Shown one piece after another: positions 8,372 to 16,022 of a DNA stretch of 44,530 bases. Positions within the stretch are counted from its first letter, which is position 1. Every line of letters begins with the position of its first letter. Both the position numbers and the translations under genes were made by a program. The notes below the pieces were generated by a model. That model did not search any database. It had not been told where the DNA came from and worked only from the letters and a program-made list of their open reading frames with translations. The stretch covers positions 1 through 44,530 of the forward strand of contig CAZFQG010000025.1 in NCBI GenBank assembly GCA_964520785.1. Reading direction: 5' to 3'. Source of the DNA: CAZFQG01 sp964520785. GTDB lineage: Bacteria; Planctomycetota; Planctomycetia; Pirellulales; Thermoguttaceae.

Positions 8372-9831
8372 TGAGCGGGAGAACGGAAGGAGAACGTGCC
8401 GAAAAGCAAAGTAGAACCATGAAGCACTGGCTGCTACGATCGGATCCGGCGGACCACGCCCGGGAATTGGGGAGAGTATTCGCCCCCCTTTTCTACGGGT
8501 TCGTCCGTTACGTCATGGAATCGGCCGCCCTGAGTGGTACGGAGCGGGTCTATTACTTCACCCGTGAGGGGGACTTCTTCGCCGCGTTGCATGAGTCGAT
8601 CGCACGGTACGACGATACCGTTCGATTTCCGGAATCGCGCATCCTGCCGGTGAGTCGTCTGGCCACGTTCGCGGCGAGCCTTCACGAGGTGAGTATCGCC
8701 GAATTCGATCGGATTTGGTGGCTCTATCCCAATCAGTCGCTCGGCGCGTTTCTGAAGACCATCGGCCTCTCGCCGGAGAGACTGGGTTCGCTCCCGGTGG
8801 AATTCCACTTGAACCTGGACGATCCGATTCCCGGCATCGCCGAGGATGAACGGGTGATCCGGCTTTTCGCCGATCCACGGTTCCGGTTTATTCTCCAGGG
8901 GCACATCGCCGCGAAACGGGCCCTTCTGCAGCGGCTTCTCGACGAAAACGGAATCACCCCGGATTCGCCGGCCGTGACGGTCGTCGACATCGGTTGGTCG
9001 GGGTCGATCCAATCGAATCTGGCCCATCTCCGGCCGAACACCCGCTTCGACGGGTTCTACTTCAGCGTCCGCGAGCCGGAATGCGGCCTGCCGCCGAACG
9101 TGACGCGACGGTGTTTTCTGGAGGACGTGGTGACGCACGGGGCGTCGAAGGAGGTCCGCGATGCGCTCTTTCGGATCGGTCCCCTGGAATTGCTGTGCAA
9201 CTCCCCACTGGGCACGGTCATCGGGTATGCGATCCAAGACGATCGACTGGACGTTCTGCGCCGTCCGGACGAAAAGGAAAATGTGACGTTCTACGAATTC
9301 ACGCGGTTCTTCCAGCAAGGTGTTTTCGAGAGAGTGGCGGAACTCTCCAAGGGGGAGCCTCAGACGTCCCTTGCCTTAAGAGGGGGCAGTGCCCGGCGGC
9401 TTCTGGCGACGCTCCTGTACGATCCGCCCAAGGCAATCGCCAATGAATACCTCCGGCTGCATCACGACGAGACCTTCGGCCTTGGGGGATTCGTCAACCC
9501 GAACGACCGAGTCCCCTGGTCGCTCGTGCTGGGATGCCTTTTCCTCAAACGGGCTCGACGGTGGCTCAACGAACGGTTGCGGGCGATGGGTTGGTCGGCC
9601 GGATCGCTTGTCGCGTCGAACATGCGTCCACTACAGTGGTGGATCATCCGCAAACGTTACCCGTTCCTCTTCGCCGGCGACGGCAAGAAGGCGACGGACG
9701 ACACCGCGGTGCAGGAGTCTGACCATGGTGCCCGATTCGTCGGCCGGTCCTCGGGCCTTACGGTCTTGAATTACCGCGATTCACCTCTCGCGCGGCATGG
9801 TCAAGACGAGACCGCTCGGCGCGCGTCGTGA
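8371..9831 (+). CDS. COG5610 C-terminal-half protein, copy 1
   Basis: A 486-residue protein with no HAD domain of its own. It matches the C-terminal part of COG5610 proteins of surface-polysaccharide loci, recognised by FAPLFYGFVRYVMESA, YYFTREGDFF at residues 61-70 (usually FLSRDG or FLARDG), PVSRLATF near 93-100 and VVDIGWSGSIQ at 204-214. The biochemical function of this half is not established to my knowledge. The missing HAD half is encoded four genes downstream (12678-13640). The ATG at 8371 is coupled to the previous stop, and ATG 8419 (MKHWLLRSD) is an alternative closer to the conserved region. A 7-bp inverted repeat (CTCGGCG, loop GAT) lies at 9834-9850, just after the stop. There is no signal peptide or membrane segment. 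Confidence 0.7.
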   Translation: MSGRTEGERAEKQSRTMKHWLLRSDPADHARELGRVFAPLFYGFVRYVMESAALSGTERVYYFTREGDFFAALHESIARYDDTVRFPESRILPVSRLATFAASLHEVSIAEFDRIWWLYPNQSLGAFLKTIGLSPERLGSLPVEFHLNLDDPIPGIAEDERVIRLFADPRFRFILQGHIAAKRALLQRLLDENGITPDSPAVTVVDIGWSGSIQSNLAHLRPNTRFDGFYFSVREPECGLPPNVTRRCFLEDVVTHGASKEVRDALFRIGPLELLCNSPLGTVIGYAIQDDRLDVLRRPDEKENVTFYEFTRFFQQGVFERVAELSKGEPQTSLALRGGSARRLLATLLYDPPKAIANEYLRLHHDETFGLGGFVNPNDRVPWSLVLGCLFLKRARRWLNERLRAMGWSAGSLVASNMRPLQWWIIRKRYPFLFAGDGKKATDDTAVQESDHGARFVGRSSGLTVLNYRDSPLARHGQDETARRAS

Positions 9832-9969
9832 CGCTCGGCGGATCGCCGAGTCCCCTACGGCAATCGCTCGACAAGAACCGCGAAAACCGCGCGACCCTGC
9901 AAGATCCCGCCACAAACCGCGTCTGAAGTGCTATTGGCGGTGACTCGGAGAAACGGGTACACTGCCACG

Positions 9970-11304
9970 ATGCACGCATCCGGTTCAGTCAGGTTCGATG
10001 ACCCCTCCGTCGCGGTAGGGCGTCCTCTCAAAATCGCCGTCGTCAGCAAGTCCGATCGCGCGGGGGGTGGAGCGGGCAGGGTTGCCGAACGGTTGGTGAG
10101 TCGGCTGGCTTCGCGCGACGAGGTCGTCGTGCATCACTGGATGGCCTATCCGACCGGGCGAGCCGAACATGGTCGACCGCTGTACGGAGGGCTTGTTGGG
10201 CGGATGGTCCAGCGGTCGTGCCGGCTGTTGAGCGACCTGGTGGGCCTGCCCGATTTCCTCACGCCGGAGTCATTTTTCTTGGAGTGGCGCGCCGGGGAAA
10301 TCGAGTATGATCTTGTCCATTTTCACGACATTTCCCGTTCCTTTTCACCGGTCGGAATACGCCGGTTGGGACGGCGGATTCCGCTGGTGTGGACGTTTCA
10401 CGATTGTTCGCCGTTTACCGGCGGATGCATCAACCCGCTCGGCTGTACCGCGTTTAAGGCCCGGTGCGGGCGGTGTCCCCAACTCGGGCGCTGGCCCCTG
10501 AAGACTCGGATTGACCGGACCGGGTTCATGCAGGAATACAAGCGCAGGACGGCCCGGTTGGGTCTCTTCGCGCCGGTTGCCCCCTCCCGATGGATTGCAG
10601 GGGAAGCGGTCAAGGCGGGGTTCTTTGACGAACCCCCGACCGTCATCCCCAATGCCGTGGACACGACCCGATTCACGCCCCTCGACCGGCGAACGGCGCG
10701 CAGGTCCTTGGGATTGAATGACGAAGCATTCACGGTTCTCATCGCAGCGGGACGGCTGGATAGCCCGTTCAAGGGAACGACGTACGCCGTGGAGGCGATC
10801 AACCGGCTCGACCGAGAAGTGCAGGCCCTCTTCGTCGGCCGACCGGATGACAAGTCGATCGCCAAGTGCCGTGCCGCCTGGAAACATGTCGCGGGTACCG
10901 TGGAGGATGAGAGTCTCCTGGCGAAGTACTTCGCAGCGGCCGACGTCTATCTCTACCCGACCATGGCGGATAATCTCCCCAATACGGTCCTGGAAACGAT
11001 GGCCTGCGGGACGCCGACGATCGGTTTTTGCACCGGGGGGATGCCCGAAATGGTCGGACACGAAAAAACCGGATATCTCGTCGAACCGAAAGACGTCGCC
11101 GGTCTGGTCGACGGATTAAAAAAGGTGATGGACGATCCGGACGTGCTTCGTCGATGGGCCGCCGCCGCGCGGACGAAGGCGGTGACGGATTTCCATGAAG
11201 ACCGCTTCGTGGAAGACCATCTGCGGCTGTACCGAGAAATCCTCGGCCGGGTCCCCCGCGACGAGCCGGGGGAGATACTATCGCGCGCCTCCGAAGCGGC
11301 CTGA
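9970..11304 (+). CDS. GT4-family glycosyltransferase, copy 2
   Basis: A 444-residue paralogue of the GT4 protein at 7088-8371, with the same layout. It has the glycine-rich start LKIAVVSKSDRAGGGAGRVAE, the Cys-rich loop (HDCSPFTGGC, GCTA, RCGRCP), PNAVDTTRF, FKGTTYAVEAINRLDREVQ and the donor-site block DVYLYPTMADNLPNTVLETMACGTP. It probably acts in the same glycan pathway. Divergence is spread evenly rather than concentrated in the acceptor domain, so a change of substrate cannot be inferred. The ATG at 9970 is preferred; the frame is open from a GTG at 9928 without a Shine-Dalgarno. A 138-base gap separates it from the upstream gene, larger than most joints in this cluster. Confidence 0.85.
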   Translation: MHASGSVRFDDPSVAVGRPLKIAVVSKSDRAGGGAGRVAERLVSRLASRDEVVVHHWMAYPTGRAEHGRPLYGGLVGRMVQRSCRLLSDLVGLPDFLTPESFFLEWRAGEIEYDLVHFHDISRSFSPVGIRRLGRRIPLVWTFHDCSPFTGGCINPLGCTAFKARCGRCPQLGRWPLKTRIDRTGFMQEYKRRTARLGLFAPVAPSRWIAGEAVKAGFFDEPPTVIPNAVDTTRFTPLDRRTARRSLGLNDEAFTVLIAAGRLDSPFKGTTYAVEAINRLDREVQALFVGRPDDKSIAKCRAAWKHVAGTVEDESLLAKYFAAADVYLYPTMADNLPNTVLETMACGTPTIGFCTGGMPEMVGHEKTGYLVEPKDVAGLVDGLKKVMDDPDVLRRWAAAARTKAVTDFHEDRFVEDHLRLYREILGRVPRDEPGEILSRASEAA

Positions 11305-11341
11305 AGAACCACGTCGCCGAACAACAAGCTTATCCACCTCC

Positions 11342-12721
11342 GTGAGAAAAGACTTCTCAAACCGTTCGACCTTCGAGTTACGGCCCGCCGAATCGGCTCG
11401 CCGGTGCGGAAGAGACTTCGCGCCCCTCCTCTGCGGCTTCGTCCGGTACGTCATGGAATCGGCCGCCGAACGGGGGGCGACACGGATTTACTACTTCACC
11501 CGCGAAGGGGACTTCTTCGCCGCGCTTCACAATGCGATTGCCGAGCGGGCCGCTTCCCGCTGGTTTCCGCAGTCGCGTCTCCTGCCGGTCAGCCGGCTCT
11601 CGACGTTCGTGGGGACGCTCCGCGGGGCGAGTTTGGAGGAATTCGGGCGACTGTGGCGGCTATACCCCGATCAATCCGTCGGCGGGTTCCTGAAATCGGT
11701 CGCCCTGCCGGCGGAACGCGTTGATTCGTTTCTGAGGGACTTCGATCTGAACCTCGACGAGCCGATCGCGCGGATCGGTGATGACGAGCGAATACGGCGG
11801 TTCCTGGCGGATTCTCGCGTTCGCGCCATTTTGGAGGACCACATCCGGCGGAAGCGGGCCCTCCTCGAAGGCTTTCTTGGCGAACAGGGAATCGGCCCGG
11901 AAGTCCGACAGGTATTCGTCGCCGATCTCGGTTGGGCGGGCACGATTCAAGACAATCTGGCCTATCTGCGTTCCGGGACGCATTTTCACGGGATTTACTT
12001 CGGCACGGCCCGGCTCGACCAAGGATCGCCCCCCAACGCAACTCGGCAGTGCTACTTGGACGACGTGCTCATGCCCGACGCCGCCGAGAAGGTCCGGCGC
12101 GCGTTACTCCGGGCGCAACCGCTGGAATTTCTGTGCAATTCGCCGCTCGGAACGGTCACCGGATACACGGCGGACGAAGGACGTTTCCGTGCGGTGCGCG
12201 AACCGAACTCGGTGGAAAACGGAGTATTCGAGACATTCACGCGGTTCTTCCAGGAAGGGGTCTTCGACCGGGTGGAGGAATTCGCGAGGGATATCCCGGC
12301 CGGGGCATCCGCGAAAGAGCGCAATGACCTGCGACGTCTCTTGATCGAACTCCTTTACGATCCGCCGCGACGGATCGCCGACGCCTATCGGGGGTTGTGG
12401 CACGACGAGACGTTCGGACGCGGCGGGCTCAAGGACGCCGGCCCCGGAATTCCGCTTCCTCTGGTTTTGTGGTCGCTCTGGTCCGGCAAATCGCGGCGGA
12501 GACTGCGGGAATGGGCGACGGCCACCGGTTGGCTGCCGGGCGTTCTGGTCGCCTCGGGCCTGAGACCGTTGCAAAGGCTCCTCAATCGCCGGCGTTGGGG
12601 CTTTCTGTTCGACGAGTCCGGCATGAAACCGGCGGAGCCCGTTTCATTGCGAGTGAATTCATCCGACGTAATCACACATGATTTGCAGAACCTTGAAGAA
12701 ACCGTTAGGCGGGCCTCTTAG
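11342..12721 (+). CDS. COG5610 C-terminal-half protein, copy 2
   Basis: A 459-residue paralogue of the protein at 8371-9831. It has FAPLLCGFVRYVMESA, YYFTREGDFF near 50-59, PVSRLSTF near 82-89 and VADLGWAGTIQ near 193-203. The shared C-terminal block LLYDPPRRIADAYRGLWHDETFG supports full-length homology. The frame is open from 11195, inside the preceding gene, but the GTG at 11342 is the best start because it follows the previous stop and gives an N-terminus equal in length to copy 1. No strong Shine-Dalgarno is visible. Its last 44 bases overlap the HAD-domain gene, so the two may be translated together. The function is unknown. Association with a separately encoded HAD subunit is inferred from gene order and from the fused family architecture. 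Confidence 0.7.
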   Translation: MRKDFSNRSTFELRPAESARRCGRDFAPLLCGFVRYVMESAAERGATRIYYFTREGDFFAALHNAIAERAASRWFPQSRLLPVSRLSTFVGTLRGASLEEFGRLWRLYPDQSVGGFLKSVALPAERVDSFLRDFDLNLDEPIARIGDDERIRRFLADSRVRAILEDHIRRKRALLEGFLGEQGIGPEVRQVFVADLGWAGTIQDNLAYLRSGTHFHGIYFGTARLDQGSPPNATRQCYLDDVLMPDAAEKVRRALLRAQPLEFLCNSPLGTVTGYTADEGRFRAVREPNSVENGVFETFTRFFQEGVFDRVEEFARDIPAGASAKERNDLRRLLIELLYDPPRRIADAYRGLWHDETFGRGGLKDAGPGIPLPLVLWSLWSGKSRRRLREWATATGWLPGVLVASGLRPLQRLLNRRRWGFLFDESGMKPAEPVSLRVNSSDVITHDLQNLEETVRRAS

Positions 12722-13640
12722 GGCTTACCTTCCCGACGAACTCGAACAGTGTCTCTCGGCGGGACACGCCGCGTTCGAAGTCATCTCGTTCGATGTCTTC
12801 GACACGCTGCTGTGCCGCGACGTCGAGACTCCCGAGGTCGTTTTGGAACGGATCTGCGAGGCGACGCTCCCCACGTTAAGTCCTCTCGGTTGGGAAGGGG
12901 ACGAGAGAGGACTCCTGAAACTGCGCCGCGACATCGAGACGAGGCAGCGTCTGGAGGCCGAATCGCGGGGTTTCGACCAGGAGACCCGGCTGGACGAAAT
13001 CCTCCCCGAATTATACGAGGCGTGCGGAGGCGGACCCGGCGCCACGTCCGAGAACCGGCGGTGGGTGCGCGAGTCACTGGAGCGGGAGATCGAATACGAA
13101 ACGGCCGTGCTGGCTCCGGTCCCGGCGATGTACCGGTTGTTCCACCGACTTCAAGATGTCGGCAAGCGATTGGTCCTGACTTCCGACATGTACCTTTCTG
13201 AGGCGGCCATCCGCCGGCTCCTGGAAGCGTGCGGTTTCGATCTCTCCGGCGTGCGGGTCTACGTCTCATCCGAGAGCTTGCTCAACAAGGGTACCGGCCG
13301 ACTGTTCCGGCACTGGATGGACCTTTGCGGCGTCGAACCGTTTCAAGCGGCCCATGTCGGCGACAACCATTGGTCGGACGTAACCGCCCCCGACCGGTTG
13401 GGGATCACGTCGTTCTGGCTTCACGAACCGGAAAGGTCCGGGCCGCTTCCCTTGACCCGCCGGCACCGGTTCATCCGCAATGCGGCCTTGCGATGGAGGA
13501 GAGAGCTGTCCAAGACCGCGGCGCATTTCGGACGGTTGTTCCGACTGTCCGGCCAAGATGCGTCCGGCCGCCATTGCTCCACTTCAGCCGACTACTCCGC
13601 TGACTCAAACGCCGTCGAATCCGTTGGAGGACCCACATAA
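12678..13640 (+). CDS. HAD-superfamily hydrolase, COG5610 N-terminal half as a separate gene
   Basis: A 320-residue HAD-fold protein. Motif I is SFDVFDTLL, with the nucleophile Asp39. Motif II is LVLTSDMYLS near 166-173, motif III is probably Lys204, and motif IV is HVGDNHWSD near 226-234 with Asp229 and Asp234. SFDVFDTLL is the diagnostic start of COG5610 proteins, which normally continue into the YFxREG/VDIGW half. Here the protein ends after the HAD core plus a basic tail. The residue two positions after Asp39 is Phe, not the usual second Asp of phosphatases, so the reaction is uncertain. The ATG at 12678 overlaps the upstream gene by 44 bases, and the TAA overlaps the next ATG (TAATG). 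Confidence 0.8.
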   Translation: MICRTLKKPLGGPLRAYLPDELEQCLSAGHAAFEVISFDVFDTLLCRDVETPEVVLERICEATLPTLSPLGWEGDERGLLKLRRDIETRQRLEAESRGFDQETRLDEILPELYEACGGGPGATSENRRWVRESLEREIEYETAVLAPVPAMYRLFHRLQDVGKRLVLTSDMYLSEAAIRRLLEACGFDLSGVRVYVSSESLLNKGTGRLFRHWMDLCGVEPFQAAHVGDNHWSDVTAPDRLGITSFWLHEPERSGPLPLTRRHRFIRNAALRWRRELSKTAAHFGRLFRLSGQDASGRHCSTSADYSADSNAVESVGGPT

Positions 13641-14773
13641 TGAAGACCCAGCCTTCTCCCGCCTTCTGCACGGTCATCACGAACCGTTACGTTTCGTACG
13701 GGCGCGTTCTCGCCCGGCGCCTGGCGGAATGCCACGAGGGGGCGACCCTCTATGCCTTCCTGGCGGACGAGGATGACGGGTGTTTCGATGCCGAAGCGGA
13801 ACCATTCGTTCTCGTGCGCCCTTCCGATCTGGTCGAGGCGGGCGCGATCGATCCGTTCGTCTTCCGCGACATGGCGTTCTACTACGGCGCATTCGAATTG
13901 TGCAACGGCATCCGCCCCTATTTGCACCGCTTCATGCGCGCGGTGTGCGGCCGCGACCGCTGGTTCTACCTGGATTCCGATATTTGGGTGATCCATTCCC
14001 TGGAACCTCTGTTCGAGGAATTGGCCCAGACCAGCATCCTCCTGAGCCCCCATTGCCTCGCGCCTCCCACGGGGCGGGTGCGGCTTCAGACGCTTTTTTT
14101 GCGCTACGGGGTCTTCAATAGCGGATGCCTGGGAATCCGCGGATGCGACGAAGCGGACCGGTTTCTCGACTGGTGGTGCGACGCGATGCGGTTCTGTGCC
14201 GTCACCAAGGCGCCTTATCAGGGGGATCAGCCGTGGCTCAACGCGGTTCCGGCGTATTTCCCCGGCTCCCGCATCTGCCGCAATCCCGGGGCGAACGTCG
14301 GCTACTGGAACATCCATGAACGCAAAATCGAGAAGACGACGGACGGTTTTCTCTGCAATCGCAAGCCGTGGCTTTTCGCCCACTTAAGCGGCCTTGAATT
14401 GGGGAACTACGACCGGTTGTCGAACTGGGCGAAGGAGTATGACGGCCGCGTTCCAGCCGCTTGGAAGGAAGTGCATTGGGCTTATCTCGAGGCGCTCCTC
14501 GACGACGGCCTGGAAGAAACCGCCTCGCTCCCCTACGCCTTCGACCATTTTTCCGACGGAACCCGAATTACGCCGCGCGTGCGGAACCTCTACCGGGAGG
14601 ACTGTCTCCAGGGAAACAACCTGGTTGACAAGTCGCCCTTCGATTGCCCCAAGGAGTTCCGCCGCAGGGCCCTGGGAGACGCCATTTCCGATGTCGTCGC
14701 GGTCCAGATGGAGGCCGGGAAACACTTCTTCGCTCCGCAAACGCGGCCGATCGACCTGAAGAAAATCGCCTGA
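13640..14773 (+). CDS. GT-A fold nucleotide-sugar glycosyltransferase
   Basis: A 377-residue cytoplasmic protein. The DxD-type metal and nucleotide-sugar site is WFYLDSDIWV, with Asp112-Ser-Asp114, preceded by a GT8-like N-terminus (CTVITNRYVSYGRVLARRL). The later motifs FNSGCLGIRG and GDQPWLN are typical of GT8-related and nucleotide-diphospho-sugar transferases, where the second places an Asp near the acceptor. The exact CAZy family is not certain. The start at 13640 is fixed by the TAATG overlap with the HAD gene, and the next gene follows 7 bases after the stop. It probably supplies one linkage of the exported glycan. Confidence 0.75.
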   Translation: MKTQPSPAFCTVITNRYVSYGRVLARRLAECHEGATLYAFLADEDDGCFDAEAEPFVLVRPSDLVEAGAIDPFVFRDMAFYYGAFELCNGIRPYLHRFMRAVCGRDRWFYLDSDIWVIHSLEPLFEELAQTSILLSPHCLAPPTGRVRLQTLFLRYGVFNSGCLGIRGCDEADRFLDWWCDAMRFCAVTKAPYQGDQPWLNAVPAYFPGSRICRNPGANVGYWNIHERKIEKTTDGFLCNRKPWLFAHLSGLELGNYDRLSNWAKEYDGRVPAAWKEVHWAYLEALLDDGLEETASLPYAFDHFSDGTRITPRVRNLYREDCLQGNNLVDKSPFDCPKEFRRRALGDAISDVVAVQMEAGKHFFAPQTRPIDLKKIA

Positions 14774-14780
14774 AATCTCC

Positions 14781-16019
14781 ATGAAACCCCCTCGGATTCT
14801 GCTCTTGGCCCCTTGTGCTCCCTGGCCGCCCGACACGGGGCGGACCCAGCGGACGCACATTCTCCACCGGGCCCTTTCGCGGATCGGTCGGGTCGACACC
14901 CTCGTTCTGCCCCCGCCGCGCGGCGAAGAGCGGAGTCTTCTGGAGTCGGAATTCGGCCTGCTTCCCTCCGGAACGGAAGAACGCCGGGCGGCCCTGCGTC
15001 TGTTCACGCGGTTGCGTCGCCGTCCGAGCAAGACGTTGGACTTCCTCGTCCATCTTCTGCGCTACCATCCGCGGACGTATCGTCCGGACGACGGTTTGAA
15101 TCGCCGGGTGGCGGAACTGGTGCGTCAAAACGGGTACGACCTGATCGTGGGACGCTATTCGCTGTTGGCCTGCAAGGCCAGCGCGTTCCGCCACGCGCCC
15201 CTGATCGTCGATATCGACGACGTCGACTACATGATTCCCCAAACGGAGGCCGAACATGGCGACACGCCTTGGCCGTTGGCGGCATACTTCCGCCATTGTG
15301 CGCGGCGGATCGAGCCGATCGTGCGGGACTTCTGGAAACGCTGTGCGCATCTCTGGCTGGCCAACGCCGCGGACGCGGTCCACGTCGGTAGCGACTCGGT
15401 TCGTGAACTGCCGAACATCCCTTTCTCCCGGACCGGCGAGATTCAACCGTGTCCTCCGAACGATTCCAGCGGGACGATACTCCTGGTGGCCCATGCGCGG
15501 TGGTACCCCAACCGCGACGGAATCGAGCGGTTTCTCCGCGAGGCGTGGCCCCGCGTGCTCAAGAGGTACCCCGACGCGAAACTCCAGATTGCCGGAAAGG
15601 CCGCGGCGGCGGACGCCGCGCGATGGCGCCGGCACAAAGGGGTGGAACTTCTCGGGTTCGTCGACGATCTTCGCCAAGCCTATGCCGGCGCCGCGTTTAC
15701 CGTGGCCCCCATCTTCGTCGGAGGGGGAACCAAGATCAAGGTCCTCGAATCGCTGGCCCACGGCCGGGCCTGCGTCGTCACCCCGCATTCCCACCGCGGC
15801 CACGAGGAGTCCCTTCCAGACACCAAGGCCGTTCTCAGACAAGACGCGCCGGCCGGTCTGGCGGACGCGTGTTGCCGACTTCTGGAAGACCCCGCCACGC
15901 GCCGCGGCCTGGCCGAATTCGGCGCCGAGGTCGTCCGCAAGCGGTATTCGCGGCAGAGGGTCGACGAAATCGTTGAGGCGACCGTGGAAGGGGTTTTGCG
16001 ACGACGCAACGCGGCCTGA
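14781..16019 (+). CDS. GT4-family glycosyltransferase, third and divergent
   Basis: A 412-residue GT-B protein unlike the duplicated pair. It has an N-terminal RILLLAPCAPWPPDTGRTQR, then IVDIDDVDYM, and a C-terminal donor domain with LLVAHARWYPNRDGIERFL, VAPIFVGGGTKIKVLESLAHGRACVVT and an E-containing nucleotide-binding region. This layout resembles sugar transferases of exopolysaccharide clusters. It is the last gene of the cluster. Its TGA lies 3 bases from the 3' end of the convergent HD-GYP/GGDEF gene, leaving no room for a conventional terminator between them. Acceptor and donor are unknown. Confidence 0.85.
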   Translation: MKPPRILLLAPCAPWPPDTGRTQRTHILHRALSRIGRVDTLVLPPPRGEERSLLESEFGLLPSGTEERRAALRLFTRLRRRPSKTLDFLVHLLRYHPRTYRPDDGLNRRVAELVRQNGYDLIVGRYSLLACKASAFRHAPLIVDIDDVDYMIPQTEAEHGDTPWPLAAYFRHCARRIEPIVRDFWKRCAHLWLANAADAVHVGSDSVRELPNIPFSRTGEIQPCPPNDSSGTILLVAHARWYPNRDGIERFLREAWPRVLKRYPDAKLQIAGKAAAADAARWRRHKGVELLGFVDDLRQAYAGAAFTVAPIFVGGGTKIKVLESLAHGRACVVTPHSHRGHEESLPDTKAVLRQDAPAGLADACCRLLEDPATRRGLAEFGAEVVRKRYSRQRVDEIVEATVEGVLRRRNAA

Positions 16020-16022
16020 GAA

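Larger units (their letters stand above)
7088..12721 (+). repeat. Tandem duplication of a two-gene module
   Basis: The order GT4, then COG5610 C-terminal-half protein occurs twice in a row (7088-9831 and 9970-12721). Both members of each pair are homologous to their counterparts along their full length. The two copies have diverged at roughly a third of residues, so this is an old duplication that has been retained. Confidence 0.85.
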
